Shown piece after piece: positions 63,614-64,000 of a stretch of DNA of 64,000 nucleotides. The DNA lies in assembly GCA_963745945.1 (NCBI GenBank), contig CAVUZG010000007.1, positions 372,001 to 436,000 of the forward strand, read 5' to 3'. The number at the start of each line of letters is the position of its first letter. Positions within the stretch are counted from its first letter, which is position 1. The notes under the pieces were generated by a model. The model searched no databases. It was not told the DNA's origin and worked only from the letters and a program-made list of their open reading frames with translations. This DNA is from DATFVA01 sp963745945. GTDB lineage: Bacteria > Bacteroidota > Ignavibacteria > Ignavibacteriales > Ignavibacteriaceae. A program made the translations under genes and the position numbers.

Positions 63614-64000
63614 TTAGCTGCTCTTTAATATTACTGTTTTTAAACCCAAATATTTTTCTAAAGGAAAGAAATCTTTATCGTTATGCAGTAATTGAAGATC
63701 ATTATCTATACAAAATGTTCCAATGATTACATCAATAGTTTTTCGAACTGTAATTCCCTTTTTTCTAAGCAGCCTGTAATTATCCGCACTTTTTATTGCT
63801 ATTTCTTCACCACAAATACTGAAACAAGGGAAATAGCTTAGTATATTTTTTGCAGTTTCATAATCGTTATTATTCCTAAATCCCTGTAAAACTTCAACTA
63901 ATATAAAATCACCTATCACTACTATTTCTTTACCCAATATTTCATCAAGTTTTTCCACCTGCCAGTTGTCGGTTCCGTTAAAATAATCTATCAAAACTGA
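63614..64000 (-). CDS. PIN-domain protein (VapC-type toxin), start beyond the right edge
   Basis: At least 128 codons of a PIN RNase are present. The first visible residues are SVLIDYFNGTD, so the true start and the first strand (usually with a D-T-S motif) lie past 64000. Later conserved acids are seen at VEVLQGF (E), KTIDVIIGTFCIDN (D) and LLHNDKDF (D). It is probably a VapC toxin whose VapB antitoxin would be coded just upstream, outside the window. AT-rich composition matches the neighbouring methyltransferase. Confidence 0.82.
   Translation of the reverse strand, partial: SVLIDYFNGTDNWQVEKLDEILGKEIVVIGDFILVEVLQGFRNNNDYETAKNILSYFPCFSICGEEIAIKSADNYRLLRKKGITVRKTIDVIIGTFCIDNDLQLLHNDKDFFPLEKYLGLKTVILKSS

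Overview
The window is a stretch of AT-rich bacterial chromosome (mid-30s to high-30s % G+C by eye). It most likely comes from a member of Ignavibacteriota (Ignavibacteria), in the Bacteroidota/Chlorobi group. This rests on inference from several signs. A type IX secretion tail of the YPNPFNP type is present. IspG is the long form with an inserted domain, and CcoN and CcoO are fused into one protein. LytTR-type two-component and S9 peptidase genes are of the kind common in this group, and many starts lack a strong Shine-Dalgarno sequence. No plasmid, phage, transposase or CRISPR signal was found. Most of the window is ordinary core chromosome.

Layout. Positions 1-5062 hold the start of dnaG, ispG, nif3 and a coiled-coil zinc-ribbon gene. 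A bacterial RNase P RNA lies at about 5253-5689. Next come recJ, a yebC-type gene, ruvC and ruvA. Positions 9391-16517 are mostly minus strand: an FAH-family hydrolase, a secreted protein of uncertain role, clpX, a TPR protein and a ferritin-like/VIT1 fusion, with one plus-strand exported protein among them. Positions 16518-20184 are accessory: intergenic hairpin repeats flank a T9SS-exported beta-propeller protein and a single-haem outer-membrane barrel. Positions 20419-27788 carry dxr, rseP, a LytS/LytR-type pair, an S9 peptidase and a RelE-type toxin/antitoxin pair. Positions 27803-31612 hold a GT-C glycosyltransferase, a TonB-receptor-like protein and an HU gene.

Positions 31674-40136 are a complete minus-strand cbb3 oxidase operon in the order ccoI, ccoS, ccoNO, ccoQ, ccoP, ccoG, fixH and a TauE/SafE-like gene. 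Positions 40405-47997 hold a DUF2269 membrane protein, an unknown outer-membrane-type protein, an ABC exporter, a GH13 amylase and a DUF885 lipoprotein. Positions 48003-53606 are a cell-surface cluster of a GalT/HIT-like protein, two glycosyltransferases, a small lipoprotein and a SpoIID protein. Positions 53826-62719 hold arginase, an MTHFS-like protein, an ECF sigma/anti-sigma pair, alaS, ybjQ, radA and an RRM protein. The right edge (62843-64000) is more AT-rich and carries a methyltransferase and a truncated PIN-domain toxin.

How they work together. IspG and Dxr are two steps of the MEP isoprenoid pathway. RecJ, RuvA, RuvC and RadA serve recombination and repair. The cbb3 operon supplies a high-affinity terminal oxidase with its copper and haem assembly factors, so the organism probably respires at low oxygen.

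Caution on quality. Five genes that should be intact (the TauE-like gene, fixH, ccoI, the amylase and the essential alaS) are each broken by one or more apparent single-base indels, usually with both sides clearly conserved. The simplest reading is residual assembly error. I list these genes across their full span and mark the break points. I did not find a convincing undescribed multi-gene system. The most unusual signals are the cytochrome-barrel protein, the possible attenuator before nif3, and the structured intergenic repeats.
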